Assembly (NCBI GenBank): GCA_021805275.1
Contig: JAJZFQ010000192.1
Coordinates: forward strand, 124,001 to 188,000
Source of the DNA: Pseudomonadota bacterium
GTDB lineage: Bacteria > Pseudomonadota > Gammaproteobacteria > Steroidobacterales > Steroidobacteraceae
DNA length: 64,000 nt
Direction: 5' to 3'
Shown here: positions 27,665-40,015 of the stretch, one piece after another
Layout of the letters: each line of letters opens with the position of its first letter
How positions within the stretch are numbered: the first letter of the stretch is position 1
Program-made: the position numbers and the translations under genes
The notes under the pieces: model-generated
What the model was told of the DNA's origin: nothing
What the model saw: the letters and a program-made list of their open reading frames with translations, nothing else
The model's database searches: none

Positions 27665-29566
27665 TCAGGCGCGCCCGACCGAGCGCATCGCCGCGCGGTT
27701 CTGCAGCGTCCACCAGCGCTCGATGCCGGCGCTGACGCTGGCCGCATCGAGTCCGGCGGCCGCGAGGCTCGAATCGCGCGAGCCGTGCTCGATGAACCGG
27801 TCGGGAATGCCGATCTGCATCAGCGGCACGGTCACGCCCTCGGCGGCGAGCACCTCGGCAACGGCCGAGCCGGCGCCGCCTTGCACCGCGTTCTCCTCCA
27901 GGGTCACGAGGGCCGCGTGCCGGCCGGCGATCTCGAGGATCAGCGCCTCGTCGAGCGGCTTGATGAAGCGCATGTTGAGCACGGTGGCGTCGAGCCGCTC
28001 GCCGACCGCGAGCGCGCTGTCGAGCATCGGGCCGAAGGCGAGCAGGGCGAGTCCGCTGCGCCCCTCGCGGCGGACTTCCGCCTTGCCGATCGGCAGCGCG
28101 TGGAGCTCCTTCTCGAGCGGCACGCCGGGGCCGGTACCGCGCGGGTAGCGCACCGCCGCCGGGCCGTTCACCGTGGTGGCGGTGTAGAGCATCTGCCGGC
28201 ATTCGTTCTCGTCGGCCGGGGCCATGACCACCATGTTGGGAATGCAGCGCAGGAAGGACAGGTCGTAGCTGCCCTGGTGCGTCGCCCCGTCGCTGCCGAC
28301 GAGGCCGGCGCGGTCGAGGGCAAAGACCACCGGCAGATTCTGCAGCGCCACGTCGTGGATGAGCTGGTCGTAGGCGCGCTGCAGGAACGTCGAGTAGATG
28401 GCGAGCACGGGCTTGAGCCCCTCGGTCGCCAGTCCCGCCGCGAAGGTGACGGCGTGCTGCTCGGCGATGGCCACATCGAAGTAGCGGTCCGGGAAGCGCT
28501 TGGAGAACTCGACCAGGCCGGAGCCTTCGCGCATCGCCGGGGTGACGCCGATGATGCGCGGGTCGCGCTCGGCCATGTCGCACAGCCACTGACCGAAGAT
28601 CTGCGAGTACGAGGGGCCGCGTGCGGCTTCCTTGAAGATCGTGCCGCTCGCCGGATCGAATGGACCGGGCCCGTGCCACTTGATCGGGTCGGCCTCGGCC
28701 GGCGCGTAGCCCTTGCCCTTGCGGGTGACGACGTGCAGGAACTGCGGGCCGTGCAGCTTGCGCAGATTGCGCAGCGTGCCGACCAGCGCGCGTACGTCGT
28801 GCCCGTCGAGCGGGCCGATGTAGTTGAAGCCGAGCTCCTCGAACAGCGTGCCGGGCAGCACCATGCCCTTCAGGTGCTCCTCGGAGCGGCGCGCCAGCTC
28901 CCACACCGTGGGCATCTGGCGCAGGACCTTCTTGCCGCCCTCGCGCAGCGTCGCGTAGAGCCGCCCGGAGAGCGCGGCGGTGAAGTAATTCGACAGCGCC
29001 CCGACGTTTTCCGAGATCGACATGTCGTTGTCGTTGAGGATCACGAGCAGGTCCGCCGGCAGCGACCCGGCATGGTTCAGCGCCTCGAAGGCCATCCCGG
29101 CGGTCATGGCACCATCGCCGATGACGGCCACCACGCGCCGGTTGGAGCCTTCCCGGCCGGCGGCCACGGCCATGCCGAGCGCGGCGCTGATCGAGGTGCT
29201 CGAGTGGCCGACGCCGAACGTGTCGTACTCGCTCTCGGCGCGGCTCGGGAACGGGGCGAGACCGCCTTCCTGCTTGATGGTGTGCAGCTGCGCGCGCCGC
29301 CCGGTAAGCACCTTGTGCGGGTAGGCCTGGTGGCCGACGTCCCACACCAGCCGGTCATGCGGCGTGTCGAACACGTAGTGCAGCGCGATCGTCAGCTCCA
29401 CGGTGCCGAGGCCCGCGGCGAAGTGTCCCCCGCGGGTGCTGACCGTATGGATCAGGAACTGACGCAGCTCATCGGCCAGTTGCTGCAATTGGGCTTCGGG
29501 AAGCCGCCGCAGGTCGGCGGGCAGCTCGATCTGCTCGAGCAATGGGTAGCTTTGGGGCGCGCTCAT
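27665..29566 (-). CDS. dxs: 1-deoxy-D-xylulose-5-phosphate synthase
   Basis: First enzyme of the MEP isoprenoid pathway, condensing pyruvate and glyceraldehyde-3-phosphate with TPP. The 633 residues include [14 protein letters not shown], the TPP motif [32 protein letters not shown] and [18 protein letters not shown] 29566 is preceded by TACACT only 7 bases away and by no ribosome site; longer frames upstream run through the xseB spacer and lack homology. It lies 73 bases after xseB. The usual ispA between xseB and dxs is absent. Confidence 0.96.
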   Translation of the reverse strand: MSAPQSYPLLEQIELPADLRRLPEAQLQQLADELRQFLIHTVSTRGGHFAAGLGTVELTIALHYVFDTPHDRLVWDVGHQAYPHKVLTGRRAQLHTIKQEGGLAPFPSRAESEYDTFGVGHSSTSISAALGMAVAAGREGSNRRVVAVIGDGAMTAGMAFEALNHAGSLPADLLVILNDNDMSISENVGALSNYFTAALSGRLYATLREGGKKVLRQMPTVWELARRSEEHLKGMVLPGTLFEELGFNYIGPLDGHDVRALVGTLRNLRKLHGPQFLHVVTRKGKGYAPAEADPIKWHGPGPFDPASGTIFKEAARGPSYSQIFGQWLCDMAERDPRIIGVTPAMREGSGLVEFSKRFPDRYFDVAIAEQHAVTFAAGLATEGLKPVLAIYSTFLQRAYDQLIHDVALQNLPVVFALDRAGLVGSDGATHQGSYDLSFLRCIPNMVVMAPADENECRQMLYTATTVNGPAAVRYPRGTGPGVPLEKELHALPIGKAEVRREGRSGLALLAFGPMLDSALAVGERLDATVLNMRFIKPLDEALILEIAGRHAALVTLEENAVQGGAGSAVAEVLAAEGVTVPLMQIGIPDRFIEHGSRDSSLAAAGLDAASVSAGIERWWTLQNRAAMRSVGRA

Positions 29567-29639
29567 CCGTATCAGTGTACACTGCGCGCGGCGGGCCTGA
29601 CCTGCCTGTCGCGATTCGCCAACAGTTCCCCTCGGTCGC

Positions 29640-29906
29640 TCATCGGACTGACGCTGCGGTGCCTTCGGCACCCTCCGGTGTGGTGAACGGCTCAATTTCC
29701 GTCTGTCCGTTGCGCTTGATCAGGATGTCCACTCGCTGCTGGGCGGCTTTGAGCGCACTCTGGCAGTGTCGCGTCAGCTCCACACCGCGCTCGAACACGC
29801 GTAACGCCTCTTCGAGCGGCAGGTCGCCGCGCTCCAACCGCTCGACCACCGCCTCCAGCTCGGCCAGCGCCTGTTCAAATTCGGGGAGCTGCTGCTCGGA
29901 TGCCAC
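29640..29906 (-). CDS. xseB: Exodeoxyribonuclease VII small subunit
   Basis: Small subunit of the single-strand DNA exonuclease VII. The 88 residues have the family helix pair [20 protein letters not shown] and [20 protein letters not shown]. The start is GTG 29906 with GGAGG 7 bases upstream. It heads the xseB-dxs transcript behind a well-spaced sigma-70 promoter. Confidence 0.95.
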   Translation of the reverse strand: MASEQQLPEFEQALAELEAVVERLERGDLPLEEALRVFERGVELTRHCQSALKAAQQRVDILIKRNGQTEIEPFTTPEGAEGTAASVR

Positions 29907-29967
29907 GCGAAGACCTCCAGGAGGGCCGCGCGCTGCGGCCGGGTTGTCGGGGACACATCGGGCGCAC

Positions 29968-29995
29968 CTTATACAGGGCCCGGCGAGGCGGTCAA
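29968..29995 (-). promoter_or_regulatory. Sigma-70 promoter for xseB-dxs
   Basis: On the minus strand, -35 TTGACC (29995-29990), a 16-base spacer and -10 TATAAG (29973-29968) give the best sigma-70 match in the window. The predicted start is near 29961, about 55 bases before GTG 29906. Confidence 0.65.
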
Positions 29996-30041
29996 TGCAG
30001 GTTGACGACCCGCCGGCGTCCGCTTTAAAGTTCCGACTCAG

Positions 30042-30056
30042 TTAGAACCAGTCTAA
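30042..30056 (+). promoter_or_regulatory. Inverted repeat before rubrerythrin, possible operator
   Basis: TTAGA-N5-TCTAA is a perfect 5-bp-arm inverted repeat ending three bases before the ribosome binding site GGAGA. Placement suits a redox- or iron-responsive repressor, but the sequence does not match a site I can name. Confidence 0.3.
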
Positions 30057-30069
30057 ATTGGAGAGCGGC

Positions 30070-30483
30070 ATGAATCTCAAAGGCAGCAAAACCGAGCAAA
30101 ACCTGAAGGATGCCTTCGCGGGCGAGTCCCAGGCCAACCGCCGTTACCTGTATTTCGCAGCGAAGGCCGATGTCGAGGGCTTCAATGACGTCTCGGCGGT
30201 GTTTCGATCGACCGCCGAGGGCGAGACCGGCCACGCGCACGGCCATCTGGAGTACCTCGAGGCGGTGGGCGATCCGGCCACGGGCCTGCCGATCGGCGCC
30301 ACCAAGCTCAATCTGAAGGCGGCCATCGCCGGGGAGACCCACGAGTACACCGACATGTACCCCGGCATGGCGAAAGCGGCCCGTGACGAGGGCTTCGGTG
30401 AGATCGCCGACTGGTTCGAGACGCTGGCGAAGGCCGAGCGCTCGCACGCCAATCGCTTCCAGAAAGCGCTCGACAACCTGTAA
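30070..30483 (+). CDS. Rubrerythrin-family diiron protein, no rubredoxin domain
   Basis: A 137-residue ferritin-like four-helix protein expected to use a diiron site to reduce peroxide. Metal-ligand motifs are present: E19 ([12 protein letters not shown]), E52/H55 ([12 protein letters not shown]), E89 with H91/E92 ([12 protein letters not shown]), E123/H126 ([11 protein letters not shown]). It lacks the CxxC rubredoxin tail of classical rubrerythrin, so electrons must come from a partner. ATG 30070 follows GGAGAG; the in-frame TTG at 30058 overlaps the ribosome site. It is followed after 75 bases by an iron-sulfur oxidoreductase and a DUF3501 protein, likely functional partners. Confidence 0.9.
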   Translation: MNLKGSKTEQNLKDAFAGESQANRRYLYFAAKADVEGFNDVSAVFRSTAEGETGHAHGHLEYLEAVGDPATGLPIGATKLNLKAAIAGETHEYTDMYPGMAKAARDEGFGEIADWFETLAKAERSHANRFQKALDNL

Positions 30484-30558
30484 GGCACCGCAGGCGATGC
30501 GCGCGGGGTCCGCCGCGAGGCCGACCCCGCGCGCCGCCGGTCGACTGGACAACAGCGC

Positions 30559-31923
30559 ATGAGCACGACTCCGAGCAACCCGGCCGCCGGCCGGGAAGGC
30601 AGCCTCGATGCCCCCACGCGCCACCCCCTGCAGTGGCGCGGCGCGGAGTTCTACGACGAGGCGGCGCTGCAGACGGAACTCGAGCGGGTGTTCGAGATCT
30701 GCCACGGCTGCCGGCGCTGCTTCAGCCTCTGCAACGCTTTCCCGACGCTGTTCGACGCCATTGATGCGACGGACACGGGCGAGCTCGAAGGGGTCGAGCG
30801 CAAGGCCTACTGGCAGGTGGTCGATCACTGCTACCTGTGCGACATGTGTTTCATGACCAAGTGCCCCTACGTGCCGCCGCACCCGTGGGCGCTCGACTTT
30901 CCGCACCTGATGCTGCGGGCCAAGGCGGTGCGCACGCGCCAGGAGGGCGTGAGCCTGCGCAACCGCGCGCTGGCCGCGACCGAGGCCGTCGGGCGTATCG
31001 CCGGCATCCCGGTGGTCGCGCAGCTCGTCAATGCAGTGAACCGATCGGGCGCCGGACGGGTGCTGCTCGAGAAGACCCTCGGCGTCGATGCGACCGCGCC
31101 GGTGCCGCAGTATCACTCGCGCACCGCACGCAAGCGGTTGAAGCGGTTGGGCACGGCCGAGGACGGATCGGTGGCGGGTGCCGCCACGCCCGAGACCACC
31201 GGCAAGGTGGCGCTGTTCACCACCTGCTACGGCAACCGCAACGAGCCGGAACTGAACGAAGATCTCGCCGCGGTGTTCGAGCACAACGGCATTGCCGTCC
31301 GGCTGCTCGCCGCCGAGCACTGCTGCGGCATGCCGCGGCTCGAACTCGGGGACCTCGAGGCCGTCGCGCGGCTGAAGGAGCAGAACGTCCCGCAGTTGAT
31401 CGCCGCCATCGAGGCCGGCTACGACATCGTGGCGCCGATTCCCTCCTGCGTGCTGATGTTCAAGCAGGAGCTGCCGCTGATGTTCCCCGACGAGCCGCCC
31501 GTGCAGCGCATCGCCAAGCGGATCTTCGATCCGTTCGAGTACCTGATGCTGCGCCATCGCGCCGGGGCGCTGCGCACCGATTTCAAGCACTCCCTCGGCA
31601 AAGTGAGCTACCACGTGGCGTGCCACCTGCGTGTGCAGAACATCGGGCTGAAGACGCGCGACGTGCTGCAGCTGGTGCCGCAGACCACCGTAGAGCCCAT
31701 CGAGCGCTGCTCGGGCCACGACGGCACCTACGGGGTGAAGAAGGAATTCCGCGCCGCGTCGGTGAAGATCGGCCGGCCGGTGATGAGCCGGGTGGAGGCG
31801 AGCGGCGCTGAGCATTACGCCAGCGACTGCCCCATGGCCGGCCGCCAGATCCAGACCGGTCTTGCCTCCGGCGCCGAACCCGAGCATCCGCTGCGGCTGC
31901 TGCGCCTCGCCTACGGCCTGTAA
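30559..31923 (+). CDS. Heterodisulfide-reductase/GlpC-like iron-sulfur oxidoreductase
   Basis: A 454-residue soluble protein with two [4Fe-4S] motifs near the N-terminus ([11 protein letters not shown] and [13 protein letters not shown], about residues 49-99) followed by two CCG-type cysteine domains: [11 protein letters not shown] in the first, and [10 protein letters not shown] with [11 protein letters not shown] and SDCPMAGRQ in the second. This is the GlpC/HdrD electron-transfer layout, but no FAD dehydrogenase partner is nearby. Genes of this type recur beside rubrerythrin and DUF3501, so it may be the electron donor that replaces the missing rubredoxin domain. That role is inferred from context. 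Confidence 0.82.
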   Translation: MSTTPSNPAAGREGSLDAPTRHPLQWRGAEFYDEAALQTELERVFEICHGCRRCFSLCNAFPTLFDAIDATDTGELEGVERKAYWQVVDHCYLCDMCFMTKCPYVPPHPWALDFPHLMLRAKAVRTRQEGVSLRNRALAATEAVGRIAGIPVVAQLVNAVNRSGAGRVLLEKTLGVDATAPVPQYHSRTARKRLKRLGTAEDGSVAGAATPETTGKVALFTTCYGNRNEPELNEDLAAVFEHNGIAVRLLAAEHCCGMPRLELGDLEAVARLKEQNVPQLIAAIEAGYDIVAPIPSCVLMFKQELPLMFPDEPPVQRIAKRIFDPFEYLMLRHRAGALRTDFKHSLGKVSYHVACHLRVQNIGLKTRDVLQLVPQTTVEPIERCSGHDGTYGVKKEFRAASVKIGRPVMSRVEASGAEHYASDCPMAGRQIQTGLASGAEPEHPLRLLRLAYGL

Positions 31924-31943
31924 GCGTGACGCGCGAGAATCCC

Positions 31944-32528
31944 ATGCAGAAACTCACTGCCGCCGATCTGCTGAGTCTCGAGCGATATGCGCGCGAACGC
32001 AACGAGTTCCGCGCGCGGGTGCTGCAGCACAAGCGCCATCGTCGGCTCGCCATCGGACCGAACCTCACCTGGTGCTTCGAGGACCGCCTCACCATCCAGT
32101 ACCAGATCCAGGAGATGCTGCGCGCCGAGCGGATCTTCGAGGCGCAGGGGATCGCCGAGGAGCTCGGCGCGTACAACCCGCTGATCCCGGACGGGGCGAA
32201 CTGGAAAGTGACCCTGCTCATCGAGTTCCCCGAGGTCACCGAGCGGCACCGACAGCTCGCGCTGCTGAAGGGCGTGGAGCGGCGCTGCTGGGTCGAGGTG
32301 CGCGGGCACGCCGCCGTCTACGCCATCGCCGACGAGGATCTCGAGCGGGAGAACGAGGAGAAGACCTCGGCGGTGCATTTTCTGCGCTTCGATCTCACGG
32401 CCGAGATGGTCGACGCGCTGCGCGGCGGCGCCCCGCTCGCCGCGGGCGTCGATCACGAGCGCTACCGCCACTGGGTCAACCCCGTGCCCGAGGCCGTGCG
32501 CGCCGCGCTGCTGGCTGATCTCGCCTGA
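31944..32528 (+). CDS. DUF3501 family protein
   Basis: Function unknown. A 194-residue cytosolic protein starting MQKLTAADLLSLERYARERN, with a conserved FEDRLTIQYQIQEMLRAERI segment and an acidic-charged C-terminal half (AIADEDLERENEEKTSAVHF). It has no cysteine motif, signal peptide or membrane helix. ATG 31944 is preferred over GTG 31926 because GAGA lies upstream and the family begins with this motif. It lies 20 bases after the iron-sulfur protein, evidently the same operon. Confidence 0.8.
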   Translation: MQKLTAADLLSLERYARERNEFRARVLQHKRHRRLAIGPNLTWCFEDRLTIQYQIQEMLRAERIFEAQGIAEELGAYNPLIPDGANWKVTLLIEFPEVTERHRQLALLKGVERRCWVEVRGHAAVYAIADEDLERENEEKTSAVHFLRFDLTAEMVDALRGGAPLAAGVDHERYRHWVNPVPEAVRAALLADLA

Positions 32529-32558
32529 GGGGACGGGGTCGCCTTTACCGGCGCGTAG

Positions 32559-34508
<1,950 letters not shown>

Positions 34509-34516
34509 GGTCGCGC

Positions 34517-36772
34517 ATGCAAGATCAGGAACTGAATTTCGAGGGCATCGAGCGTCAGCCGCTGCGCGCCTTCACGGAGAAGGCGTACCTCGACTACTCG
34601 ATGTACGTGATCCTCGACCGCGCGCTGCCCTCGATCGGCGACGGGCTGAAACCCGTGCAGCGGCGCATCATCTACGCGATGAGCGAGCTCGGCCTCTCGG
34701 CCGCCTCGAAGCACAAGAAGTCCGCCCGCACGGTCGGAGACGTCATCGGCAAGTTTCACCCGCACGGCGACAGCGCCTGTTACGAGGCGATGGTGCTGAT
34801 GGCCCAGCCGTTCGCCTACCGCTACCCCATTGTCGACGGCCAGGGCAACTGGGGCTCGCAGGACGACCCGAAGTCCTTTGCCGCCATGCGCTACACGGAA
34901 GCGAAGCTCACCGCCTACGCCGACGTGCTGCTCGGGGAGCTGGCGCACGGCACGGCGGACTGGAGCGCGAACTTCGACGGCACGCTGGAGGAACCGGTGA
35001 TCCTGCCGGCGCGGCTGCCGAACCTGCTGCTCAACGGCACCTCGGGCATCGCGGTCGGCATGGCGACCGACATCCCGCCGCACAACCTGCGCGAGGTCGC
35101 CGCGGCGTGCATCCAGCTGCTCGAGGATCCGGAGGCGAGCACCGCGAGCCTGATGAAGCACATCAAGGGACCGGACCTGCCGACCGGCGCGGAGATCGTC
35201 TCCCCGCGCGCCGACCTGAAGGCCATCTACGAGAGCGGCACCGGCTCGTTCAAGGCGCGCGCGACCTATCGCTCCGAGGAAGGCAACATCGTCATCACGG
35301 CGTTCCCCTACCAGGTCTCCCCGACGCGCGTGCAGGAGCAGATCGCCGAGCAGATGCGCAACAAGAAGTTGCCGATGGTCGAGGACGTGCGCGACGAGTC
35401 GGATCACGAGCACCCGGTGCGCCTGGTGCTGGTGCCGCGCTCCAATCGCGTCGATCTCACCGAGGTGATGAACCATCTGTTCGCCACCACGGACCTGGAG
35501 CGCAACTACCGGGTCAACCTCAACGTCATCGGGCTCGACGGCCGGCCGCGCGTGCTCGGCCTGAAGGCGATCCTCGCCGAGTGGCTCACCTACCGCATCG
35601 CCACCGTGCGCCGCCGGGTGGAGCACCGGCTCGACAAGGTCAGCCGCCGGCTGCACATCCTCGAGGGCCTGCTCGCGGTCTATCTGAATCTCGACGAGGT
35701 GATCCGCATCATCCGCCGTGAGGACGAGCCGAAGCCGGTGCTGATGAGGCGCTTCAAGCTCTCGGAGGAGCAGACCGAGGAGATCCTCAACACCCGCCTG
35801 CGCCATCTCGCTCGCCTCGAGGAGATGAAGATCCGCGAGGAGCAGAAGAGCCTCGCCGCCGAGCGCAGCGAGATCGAGGCGCTGCTCGCGAGCGAGGCGC
35901 GCCTGAAGCGTCTGGTGGCGAGCGAGATCCGCGCCGATGCCGACAAGCACGGCGACGAGCGGCGCACCCGCATCATCGAGCGCGAGGCCGCGCAGGCGAT
36001 CGACGAGACCACCCTGATCCCGAACGAACCGGTGAGCGCGGTGCTCTCGAGCGGCGGCTGGGTGCGCTCGGCGAAGGGCCACGAGATCGATCCGCGCACG
36101 CTCTCGTACAAGACTGGAGACGCCTTCCAGGCCATCGCCCGGGGACGGAGCCTGCAGCAGGCGGTGTTCCTCGACAGCACCGGGCGCACCTACTGCCTGC
36201 CGGCGCACTCCCTGCCCTCGGCACGCGGCCAGGGCGAACCGCTTTCCGGCCGGCTCAATCCGCCGGACGGCGCGAAGTTCGTTGGCCTGATTCTGGGCGA
36301 GCCGGAGGAACTGTGGCTGCTCGCGAGCGACGCGGGCTATGGGTTCGTGGCGCGGCTGGAGGACCTGCTCACTGACCGGCGCGCGGGCAAGACCGTGCTC
36401 AACGTGCCGGACAACGCGCTCGCGTTGCCGCCGGCGCGGGTGCCGGCCGCCGATGCGCTGGTCGTGGCGGTGAGCTCCGAGGGCAAGCTGCTCGCCTTCC
36501 CGGTGAGCGAAGTGCCGCAGATGCCGCGCGGCAAGGGCAACAAGCTGTACGACATTCCGGGCAAGAAGGCCGCCGCGCGCGAGGAGGTCCTGGCCGCCCT
36601 CGCAGTGGTGGCGCCGCGGGGCGCGCTCGAGGTCTGGTCGGGCGATAAGCAGCGCGTGCTCACCTGGGCGGAGCTGAAGGCATACCGCGGCGAGCGCGCG
36701 CAGCGCGGCTCGCTCCTGCCGCGCGGCTGGCCGCGCAGCATCGATCGGCTCGAGGCGCTTCCGCCGTCCTAG
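34517..36772 (+). CDS. parC: DNA topoisomerase IV subunit A
   Basis: Breakage-reunion subunit of topoisomerase IV. The 751 residues include the catalytic region [20 protein letters not shown] and the quinolone-interaction stretch [20 protein letters not shown], where the serine and glutamate of GDSACYE are wild type, predicting no target-site fluoroquinolone resistance here. The active tyrosine lies in [26 protein letters not shown] 34517 was chosen; upstream in-frame codons fall inside parE. It converges on the FimX-like gene with only four bases between. Confidence 0.96.
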   Translation: MQDQELNFEGIERQPLRAFTEKAYLDYSMYVILDRALPSIGDGLKPVQRRIIYAMSELGLSAASKHKKSARTVGDVIGKFHPHGDSACYEAMVLMAQPFAYRYPIVDGQGNWGSQDDPKSFAAMRYTEAKLTAYADVLLGELAHGTADWSANFDGTLEEPVILPARLPNLLLNGTSGIAVGMATDIPPHNLREVAAACIQLLEDPEASTASLMKHIKGPDLPTGAEIVSPRADLKAIYESGTGSFKARATYRSEEGNIVITAFPYQVSPTRVQEQIAEQMRNKKLPMVEDVRDESDHEHPVRLVLVPRSNRVDLTEVMNHLFATTDLERNYRVNLNVIGLDGRPRVLGLKAILAEWLTYRIATVRRRVEHRLDKVSRRLHILEGLLAVYLNLDEVIRIIRREDEPKPVLMRRFKLSEEQTEEILNTRLRHLARLEEMKIREEQKSLAAERSEIEALLASEARLKRLVASEIRADADKHGDERRTRIIEREAAQAIDETTLIPNEPVSAVLSSGGWVRSAKGHEIDPRTLSYKTGDAFQAIARGRSLQQAVFLDSTGRTYCLPAHSLPSARGQGEPLSGRLNPPDGAKFVGLILGEPEELWLLASDAGYGFVARLEDLLTDRRAGKTVLNVPDNALALPPARVPAADALVVAVSSEGKLLAFPVSEVPQMPRGKGNKLYDIPGKKAAAREEVLAALAVVAPRGALEVWSGDKQRVLTWAELKAYRGERAQRGSLLPRGWPRSIDRLEALPPS

Positions 36773-36776
36773 ACGC

Positions 36777-38834
36777 TCAGCGCGGGCGGGTGTCGCCCGC
36801 CTGCATCACGACGTTTTCCGGGGCGTTGACGAAGTAACCCTGGATGTACTCGACGCCGAGCTGCCACAGCACCGCCATGGTGTTGGCGTCCTCGACGCGC
36901 TCGGCGATGCTCTGGATGGCACGCTTGGCGGCATCCTCGGTGAGCGCCCGCACGTGGTGCTGCAGCTCCTTGCTGCGCGCCAGGCTCTGCACCAGCGCGC
37001 CGTCGATCTTGATGTAGTCGAGTGGCATCGACTCGAGCAGACCGAAGGCGTTGGCCGGGGAGCCGAAACCCTCGATCGCGAAGCGAAAACCCCAGCTGCG
37101 CAGCTTGTCGGCGAGTGCCCGTGCCTGCGGGTGGGCCACGGCCACCGCCTCGGGGATCTGGAAGCAGACGCTGCCGGGATCGACGCGCGCGGAGCGGATG
37201 TGGCCTTCCAGCCAGGCAACGAACGAGGCGTCGCGCACGGTGTCTTTCGAGAGGCGCACGAACAGGCACCCGGGGCGGCGCTGCGCGGCGAACGACAGCG
37301 CAGCGCCGACCACCCAGCGGTCGATGTTCTTCAGCAGATCGTTGCGCTCGGCGGCCGGCAGAAACTCCCCCGGCAGCACCTCCTTGCCGTGGGTGTCGAG
37401 CATGCGCAGCAGCACATCGAACATGCGGGCCTCGCCGCCGCGCAGGCTCGCGATCGGCTGGGTGGCCAGGCGGAAGCGGTTCTCCAGCAGTGCGCTCTTG
37501 ATCTGCGTGACCCAAGCGGCATCGTAGGGCGTCGCGGCCGCCGCGCCCGCGATGCTTGTCTGATTGCCGCCCTGGCGCTCACCGCGCGCGCAGGCGTCCT
37601 CCGCCGAGACGATCAGTGCGTCGATATCCGGGGCGCGCGCCGGTACGGGCACCAGTCCGATCGTGCAGCTGAGGGTGACCGACTTGCCACCGCCGCGCAG
37701 CGGCTGGCCGGCGGTCTCCTGCACCAGCTGCGCGGCCCAGACTTGCAGATCACGCTCGTTGCCGCGCTCGAGCAGGGCGAGGAAGCGCACTCCGCCGAAG
37801 CGACCGACGATCTCGTTCGGATGCAGCGTCGCGCGCAGCCGGGTGGCGAACTCCCCGAGTACCTGCTCGCTGGCCGTCGCGCCCACGACGTGCTCGGCGT
37901 CGGCGAAGCGGTCGAGCTTGATCAGCGCCAGGGCGCGCACCCCGCCGGGGCTGACCGCGCCAAGGCGAGCGGCCAGGGCACCGAGCAGATCGCGCCGGTG
38001 CCGCAGCCCCGTGGTCTGGTCGCACTGCAGCGCGAGCTGCAGATCCTGCAGCAGCTTGCCTTCGTCGCGCGGGCGGGCGGGCAGGGTCAGGCGCACACAC
38101 GGCTGGCTCTCGTGCTCGCCGAGCGCGAGCGTCAACTCAGCACCGACCACGGTGCGGTCCGGGCGCAGGACATCGGCCCTGAGCGCGTGGTCGCTCCAGC
38201 GACCCTGCAGGCAGGCAGCGAGCGCGCCCTTCAGGGCCGGGCGCGAGGCCTCCTCGAACAGATCCATCACCGGCTGACCGACGATGGGCCCGAACAGCGT
38301 CAGCCAGGCCGGGTTGGCATCGACCACGATGCCTTCCTGCACGTGGATGATGGCATCGGCCGGCCGGTCGGTGAGCGCGAGCAGCGGATCGTGTGCGGCC
38401 TGCGCGGATTGGACGGTCGCGTGCAGCGCCCGCTCCAGACGTGCGGCGCGCAGTTCGCGCCCGATGACCGCCGCCAGACGCTCCGGACAGCGCAGCGAGA
38501 CCGCATCGCGTGCCCCGGCGCGCATGGCCGCGGCGATGGCCGGCTCATCGAGGCTCGGGGCGAGTGTCACGATCGGGAGCCAGGGGGCGATCTGGTCGCG
38601 CAGCGCGACCACGGCGGTTGCGTCATGGCCGGGCTCGATCAGGTCGATCACGAGTTCCGGCTTGATGCGGCTGAGCGCGTCGTGCAGTGCTTCGCGGGCG
38701 GCCACCCAGGTGCACTGCACGGGCAGACCGGCGCCGATGAGAATGCCGCTGAGGGTCTCCACGACCGTCCGCGACGTGCAGCGGACGACCAGCGCGATAG
38801 TGTTCTCGGCCAAGCTCGACTCCCGGCGCAGCAC
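36777..38834 (-). CDS. FimX-like REC-PAS-GGDEF-EAL protein with degenerate catalytic motifs
   Basis: A 685-residue protein with the FimX domain order: receiver-like N-terminus (about 10-125), PAS (about 150-245), GGDEF (about 255-415) and EAL (about 430-680). The cyclase signature is GGVRF instead of GGDEF, and the phosphodiesterase motifs are altered (FDVLLRM for EALLR, IEGFG for DDFG, an arginine where the FVNLS asparagine should be), while KIDG and IQGYFV remain. It is therefore probably a c-di-GMP receptor, as FimX is for type IV pili, not an enzyme. The outer start is GTG 38834; TTG 38813 with GGGAG six bases upstream may be the real start. A -10 TAGAAT lies at 38861-38856 on the minus strand. 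Confidence 0.83.
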   Translation of the reverse strand: MLRRESSLAENTIALVVRCTSRTVVETLSGILIGAGLPVQCTWVAAREALHDALSRIKPELVIDLIEPGHDATAVVALRDQIAPWLPIVTLAPSLDEPAIAAAMRAGARDAVSLRCPERLAAVIGRELRAARLERALHATVQSAQAAHDPLLALTDRPADAIIHVQEGIVVDANPAWLTLFGPIVGQPVMDLFEEASRPALKGALAACLQGRWSDHALRADVLRPDRTVVGAELTLALGEHESQPCVRLTLPARPRDEGKLLQDLQLALQCDQTTGLRHRRDLLGALAARLGAVSPGGVRALALIKLDRFADAEHVVGATASEQVLGEFATRLRATLHPNEIVGRFGGVRFLALLERGNERDLQVWAAQLVQETAGQPLRGGGKSVTLSCTIGLVPVPARAPDIDALIVSAEDACARGERQGGNQTSIAGAAAATPYDAAWVTQIKSALLENRFRLATQPIASLRGGEARMFDVLLRMLDTHGKEVLPGEFLPAAERNDLLKNIDRWVVGAALSFAAQRRPGCLFVRLSKDTVRDASFVAWLEGHIRSARVDPGSVCFQIPEAVAVAHPQARALADKLRSWGFRFAIEGFGSPANAFGLLESMPLDYIKIDGALVQSLARSKELQHHVRALTEDAAKRAIQSIAERVEDANTMAVLWQLGVEYIQGYFVNAPENVVMQAGDTRPR

Positions 38835-38944
38835 GCGCGCCGTTTAATCGGCGGGATTCTAGCGGCCAGCGCGCGCACCGGCGCGGCCACGGGTCTCAAT
38901 TACACGCATTCGCGCGCGCTGGCCGGCGAATGCGTCCGCTGCGC

Positions 38945-39958
38945 TCAGCGGCTCGCGCCGAGGGGCATCTTGGCCGGCGCGCCGGGCAGCTCGCGCACCA
39001 AGCGCGGCACGAGGTAGCCGGGCAGACGCGCGCTCAACTGCGCGCCGATTGCGAGCGCGCGCTCCTCGGGCACGTGGAAGTGCGCTGCGCCGCGCACCGG
39101 GTCGAGCGCATGCAGGTAGTACGGCAGCACGCCCGCTGCGAACAGCGCCTCGGACAGCCGGCTCAGTACGGCGCTGTCGTCGTTGACTCCGGCCAGCAGC
39201 ACGGTCTGATTGAGCAGCGTGACACTCGCGGCGCGCAGCTTCGCGCACGCCTCGGCGAGCGCCTCGTCGATTTCGTTGGGATGGTTGATATGTAGCACGA
39301 CCACGATCGGCACGGTGCTCGTGCGCAACCACTCGAGCAGGCCCGCATCGATGCGCGAGGGCAGCACCACGGGCTGGCGGGTGTGCAGGCGGATGCGCCG
39401 CACGTGGGCGATGCGCCCGAGCGCCGCGCCGAGGGCGGCCAGACGTGCATTGCTCAGCGACAGCGGATCGCCGCCGCTCAGGATGATTTCCTCGAGCGAC
39501 GGGTCGGCGGCGATCACCGCGAGCGCCTCGCCCCACCGGGCGCCCTCGCCATGGTGCGCCGCGTACGGGAACTCGCGCCGGAAGCAGTATCGGCAGTGCA
39601 CCGCGCAGGTCTCGGTCGCGATGAGCAGGGCGCGGCCGTGATACTTCTGCAGCAGCCCCGGGGCGCGCCGCGCGGTGTGCTCGGCGAGCGGATCGGGGCC
39701 GTAGCCGGGCGGCTCGAGCTGCTCCTCGGTCCGGGGGAGGACCTGGCGCAGCAGCGGGTCGTCGGGGTCCCCGCGCCGCATGCGCGCGACGAAGCTGCGT
39801 GGCACGCGCAGCGGGAACGAGGTTGCCTCGGTCGCGCCGAGCGCCTCGAGCGGCAGCCCGAGCGCCTCGGCGAGCGCCGGCGCGGAGGTGATGGCCGCGG
39901 CGAGTTCCTGCTGCCAAGTGGCGGGAATCTGGCGGGCCCCGAGCGATGCCGTTATCAT
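38945..39958 (-). CDS. epmB: EF-P lysine 2,3-aminomutase-like protein EpmB
   Basis: Radical SAM enzyme that converts alpha-lysine to beta-lysine for EF-P modification. The 337 residues carry the cluster motif CAVHCRYCFRREFPY, EIILSGGDPLSLSNARL and RLHTRQPVVLPSRI. ATG 39958 follows AAAGGG; it is divergent from efp with 57 bases between. Family length in E. coli is 342. Confidence 0.95.
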   Translation of the reverse strand: MITASLGARQIPATWQQELAAAITSAPALAEALGLPLEALGATEATSFPLRVPRSFVARMRRGDPDDPLLRQVLPRTEEQLEPPGYGPDPLAEHTARRAPGLLQKYHGRALLIATETCAVHCRYCFRREFPYAAHHGEGARWGEALAVIAADPSLEEIILSGGDPLSLSNARLAALGAALGRIAHVRRIRLHTRQPVVLPSRIDAGLLEWLRTSTVPIVVVLHINHPNEIDEALAEACAKLRAASVTLLNQTVLLAGVNDDSAVLSRLSEALFAAGVLPYYLHALDPVRGAAHFHVPEERALAIGAQLSARLPGYLVPRLVRELPGAPAKMPLGASR

Positions 39959-40015
39959 ACGCGGCCCTTTAATCGGAGAGGCCGCGCATTGTGCCGCTGC
40001 GGCTGAGAGAAAGAA

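Noticed and set aside
27224..29686. 820-codon open frame antisense to dxs and folE2
   Set aside because: Spans two unrelated conserved genes on the other strand and shows no domain.
30030..30056. IscR or Fur site before rubrerythrin
   Set aside because: GACT and AGTC are present but 11 bases apart, not five, and the 5-bp TTAGA/TCTAA arms do not fit a Fur box.
36954..39017. 687-codon open frame antisense to the FimX-like gene
   Set aside because: Mirror frame with Arg/Ala bias, while the other strand has a complete REC-PAS-GGDEF-EAL layout.
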